DNA of 64,000 nt, taken from assembly GCA_964514655.1 (NCBI GenBank), contig CAZEQY010000009.1, positions 42,155 to 106,154 of the forward strand, given 5' to 3'. A program made the position numbers and the translations under genes. This document shows positions 61,067 to 64,000 of the stretch, piece by piece. Source of the DNA: SZAS-7 sp964514655. Lineage in GTDB: Bacteria > Chlamydiota > Chlamydiia > Chlamydiales > FEN-1388. The notes below the pieces were generated by a model. The model saw only the letters and a program-made list of their open reading frames with translations, made no database searches and was not told where the DNA came from. Each line of letters opens with the position of its first letter. The stretch's first letter is position 1.

Positions 61067-63563
61067 TAAACCGTAATTTCGCAAGTATCTTCTTACTTAC
61101 ACTTGCCACATGCCCACTATTTGCAAACCAGCAGGTTATGCAAGAGGTGATCCTTGGTGGCACCATTGAAAAATTCGTAGAACCAGTGCCTGTTTTTAAC
61201 GGCAATAGAGTTGATGGCACAAAAAAACTCAAAGTCTCAGCTGAAGAGTTTCAGCAAAAGCTTTTGCCAACATCATTTTATAAGCACCTGCCATCTGCAG
61301 TTACCTATAGAAGCGTGTTAACCGGTGAGCCACTCTTTACGATCAACCCAAGAAAGGGCACCTACCAGTGGGGATATAAAATCTGCCAGGGCAAAAAAGT
61401 ATTTGGCCCATCATATCCTGCAACCACTATTGAAGTAGAGCGTAACAAGCGATCAAAGGTTACATATAACAACTGCCTCACACCTTTTGTTGATATGCAC
61501 GACAAAAAGTTAAAAGGCCCACTTTTACAAAAGTTCATCACACAAGACCTCAGCTTTCAGTGGGCAAACCCACTAAACTGGCCACAGTTTGGACAGGGCT
61601 TTGATACCTACGATCCAGTGCTCTATCCATTTGGTACAGGCATGCCACAAGGCAATTTTGCCCTCTACGAAGGGCCTCAGCCTATGGTACCTCACCTACA
61701 TGGTGGAGAAGTACCTTCATTTTCTGATGGAGATCCAAACTCATGGTTTACTCCGGGCGAGAAGCTAAAAGGAGAATCCTATGTTACAAATAAATATATT
61801 TACCCAAATACGCAACCTGCAACAACACTTTGGTATCACGATCACGTTCTTGGTGAAGTGAGAACAAACGTCTTTGCAGGGCTAGCCGGTTTTTATTTTG
61901 TACGTGGAGAGCCAGAAGATTCTGTAAATCCACCACTTCCTCGCGGCGATTATGAAGTTGAACTGCTCATCGCAGATCGCCAGTTTGACACCTATGGTCA
62001 GCTCTTTTTTCCGGATGGCAACCCACTTACAGCCGGCTTAAATGGCCCTCCTGGCAACCCCTCTATTAACCCGTATGCTATTCCTGAATTTTTTGGCGAT
62101 GTCATTTCATCGCAGATCGCCAGTTTGACACCTATGGTCAGCTCTTTTTTCCGGATGGCAACCCACTTACAGCCGGCTTAAATGGCCCTCCTGGCAACCC
62201 CTCTATTAACCCGTATGCTATTCCTGAATTTTTTGGCGATGTCATTCTTGTAAATGGCAAAAGCTGGCCCTATCTTGAAGTAGAACCGCGCCGTTATCGC
62301 TTTAGGCTACTCAACGGCTGCAACGCAAGGATGCTCGCGCTCTTTTTGACATCTAACAACAGCCAAACAGTTCCTGACATGTGGCAGATAGGTACTGATG
62401 GTGGACTGCTTGATACCCCTGTCAACATATCAAGCTTTGTACCATTTACCTACAACCCATCTGATCTTTGCCCACCGGAAGATCCAAACATTGGGCCTGT
62501 GTTCACAGATCCACGACTCTTTTTTGCCCCAGCAGAACGTATGGATATTATTATCGACTTCTCAGGATATGCAGGAAAGATCTTTACGCTTAATAACGAC
62601 TGTCCTGCCCCCTTCCCCGGAGGCGGAACAGAGCTTGACCCTGACATCGAAGGCCTTGTCATGCAGTTTCGCGTGACTAAGCCTTTAACTTCTATAGATA
62701 CAAGCTTTAATCCAGCAGCACCGGGAGCTACACTTCGAAGCGGCGATGATGCTATTGTACGCTTTGTAACTCCAGAAGGTGAACTTGCCCCAGGTGTAGA
62801 GCCTGACCTTACAAGAAGCCTTACGATTATTGAACAAGAAGACCCCTATTCTACAGCGCCTGTTGTCGTGCTACTAAACAACACAAGCTATGACGGTCTA
62901 AATCCCTACAATAATCAGCCTGTTCCTCAGTCTGTACCCTTTAACAAACGGTCAGTCTATGTAACAGAGCTTCCTCAAGTAGGCTCAACGGAGATCTGGG
63001 AAATTGTCAACATGAGTCCAGATGCTCACCCGCTACATATACACCTGATTCAGTTTCAGATACTAAATAGACAACCCTTCTATTTAGGAAACACCGTGCC
63101 GCCATTTAGCTGCCCGGACTCATATAGAGATCTCTATGAGACACTGTGGGATAGCTACCCAAATAGGCCAGACACCGTACCTCCGGGAACTGTCTATACA
63201 TATGGACCACCATTACCATATCTAAGCACGCCAAAGCTTGGCGGCAATCCTGATGTTACACCCTATTTGCTTGGAGATCCTATTGCATGTGATCCGAATG
63301 AATATGGCTGGAAAGATACCATCAAGGTATTTCCAGCTACAGTAACTCGCCTTGTCGTTCGCTGGGCTCCTCAAGACATACCTGTCGGAGATGTTGTTGC
63401 GGGTGAAAACCGCTTCCCATTTGACCCAACAGCAACGCTTGGCGAGCATGATAGCTTTGGCTATCCAGGCGGAAGTGGCTATGTATGGCACTGCCATATC
63501 ATCGACCACGAAGATAACATGATGATGCGTCCTTTCGAAGTCAGAAAGCACGCACAACGCTAA
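61063..63563 (+). pseudogene. Multicopper oxidase (CotA/bilirubin-oxidase type), frameshifted by duplication
   Basis: Exported copper oxidase: signal peptide (MINRNFASIFLLTLATCPLFA), type 2/3 copper sites HLHGGEV and WYHDHVLGE in the N-terminal part, and HPLHIHLIQFQ and WHCHIIDHEDNMMMRPFE at the C-terminus (His, Cys, Met of the type 1/3 sites). A perfect 140-bp tandem duplication (61967-62246) shifts the frame by 2 nt; translation then stops at 62181. The second half is open again to 63563. Deleting one copy restores a continuous frame reading FFGDVILVNGKSWPYLEVEP. The gene is either recently inactivated or the duplication is an assembly error. Confidence 0.85.
61967..62246 (+). repeat. Perfect 140-bp tandem duplication within the multicopper oxidase gene
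   Basis: Bases 61967-62106 and 62107-62246 are identical, with no mismatches visible. The unit length 140 is not divisible by 3. No insertion-sequence ends or other repeats flank it. Identity shows it is recent or artificial. Confidence 0.95.
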
Positions 63564-63570
63564 TCTAACC

Positions 63571-63603
63571 GGAGGACCAGATTTTCTTCTGGTCCTCCTT
63601 ATT
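63571..63603 (+). terminator. Terminator after the multicopper oxidase
   Basis: A 10-bp perfect stem GGAGGACCAG/CTGGTCCTCC with an 8-nt loop followed by TTATTT, 7 nt after the stop codon. Confidence 0.8.
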
Positions 63604-63620
63604 TACACTAAGGAGAAATT

Positions 63621-63884
63621 ATGTTAGTAACATCAGCTCTTACAGGGAGCATCGCCGGCTATATAGGCTTTAGTGAATGCAGCCCTTGCTGCTACCCCAA
63701 AAGAAGAGTCATCACGGCAATATCCGCTGCACTCTCATGCGGCTCTTATGCTCTACTCAGACAGCTATTTCAAACCTCGATCCCAGCCTTGGGCGCCTCC
63801 ACCCTAGCTACATACCTCATCTCAAAGCATGTACTTTCCCCCTCAATCAAATTTGGTCTTCTCTATAAAGCATTCTATAGCTGA
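63621..63884 (+). CDS. Small Cys-containing membrane protein
   Basis: 87 residues with two or three hydrophobic segments (SALTGSIAGYIGF; RVITAISAALSCGSYALL; GASTLATYLIS) and a CSPCC cluster near residue 20. It resembles the small protein before the oxidase (60565-60903) in size, hydrophobicity and N-terminal Cys pattern, though I cannot align them well. AAGGAG precedes the ATG, just after the oxidase terminator. Possible metal-related membrane protein. Confidence 0.55.
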   Translation: MLVTSALTGSIAGYIGFSECSPCCYPKRRVITAISAALSCGSYALLRQLFQTSIPALGASTLATYLISKHVLSPSIKFGLLYKAFYS

Positions 63885-63888
63885 CGTA

Positions 63889-63914
63889 AAGGCTCTTAAT
63901 CTTAAGAGCCTTTT
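63889..63914 (+). terminator. Terminator at the end of the window
   Basis: An 11-bp stem AAGGCTCTTAA/TTAAGAGCCTT with a 2-nt loop and a TTTT tail fed by the stem end, just after the 87-residue gene. The next bases (TTTTGCAAAACTC) repeat a motif also found at 24449-24468. Bases 63924-64000 hold nothing I can support. Confidence 0.7.
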
Positions 63915-64000
63915 GCAAAACTCGGGACATTAGCAACAGGAGGGGTTCTGGGCTGGGATTTTGAGAATAATAAAAAATAACAGGATCTCGCTTCGCTGGC

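Noticed and set aside
62331..63563. Separate second multicopper oxidase-like gene
   Set aside because: It is the C-terminal half of the oxidase beginning at 61063, split off by the 140-bp duplication; it has no start signals or signal peptide of its own.

Overview
The window is gene-dense bacterial chromosome of moderate GC with short intergenic gaps and many head-to-tail overlaps. It carries housekeeping genes (der, def, smc, serS, hrcA-grpE-dnaK, ald, malate synthase, a large NAD-glutamate dehydrogenase) mixed with probable host-interaction genes: a patatin-like lipase, an NEL-type ubiquitin ligase with a U-box-like tail, a CAP-domain secreted protein and several large unknown helical proteins. 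The hrcA-grpE-dnaK order without dnaJ, the SWIM-SNF2 ATPase and the eukaryote-directed effectors suggest an amoeba- or arthropod-associated member of the Chlamydiota (Simkania/Waddlia/Parachlamydia-like). That placement is inference; no rRNA or tRNA gene was seen to anchor it.

Layout. 1-8.4 kb: 3' end of der, an exported arylsulfotransferase-like protein, a patatin followed by two unknown membrane-associated proteins, then a run of small genes (DUF378, YjdM/PhnA zinc ribbon, unknowns). 8.4-18.8 kb: a minus-strand block of smc and a tightly coupled ald - SNF2/SWIM ATPase - putative glycosyltransferase set, whose 3' end is remodelled by a palindromic element. 18.9-24.4 kb: two tandem paralogues, peptide deformylase, an AAA/DUF4143 ATPase with a 20-bp palindromic operator candidate, an EmrE-type exporter, and the CAP + NEL/U-box pair. 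24.5-31.7 kb: a 261-bp nested palindrome, a Sel1-repeat protein, dnaK-grpE-hrcA with a degenerate CIRCE, and an 819-residue unknown protein. 31.7-38.7 kb: csaA with a MarR-GNAT fusion, glutamate dehydrogenase, and a metal-export pair (P1B-4 ATPase + VIT/CCC1-like protein). 38.8-45.0 kb: a two-gene operon for 1510- and 550-residue proteins with no cysteine that I could find. 45.0-64.0 kb: a second palindromic element, a DAO-like oxidoreductase, malate synthase, DUF2000 and GntR genes, a GMC oxidoreductase, an SRPBCC protein, ExoD, mnmH/selU, serS, a ThDP-fold protein lacking the cofactor motif, a HerA-like ATPase, an exported 2OG-Fe(II) oxygenase-like protein, and a multicopper oxidase cluster whose oxidase gene is frameshifted by a perfect 140-bp tandem duplication.

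The strongest novelty candidate is the 22.84-23.99 kb protein. It has an IpaH/SspH-type NEL catalytic core without leucine-rich repeats, the usual NEL C-terminal part appears replaced by a U-box-like segment, and its gene lies 2 nt behind that of an exported CAP protein. Other points of note are a family of palindromic elements sitting exactly at gene 3' ends, a probable ThDP pseudoenzyme, and several autoregulator/operator pairs that can be read directly from the DNA.
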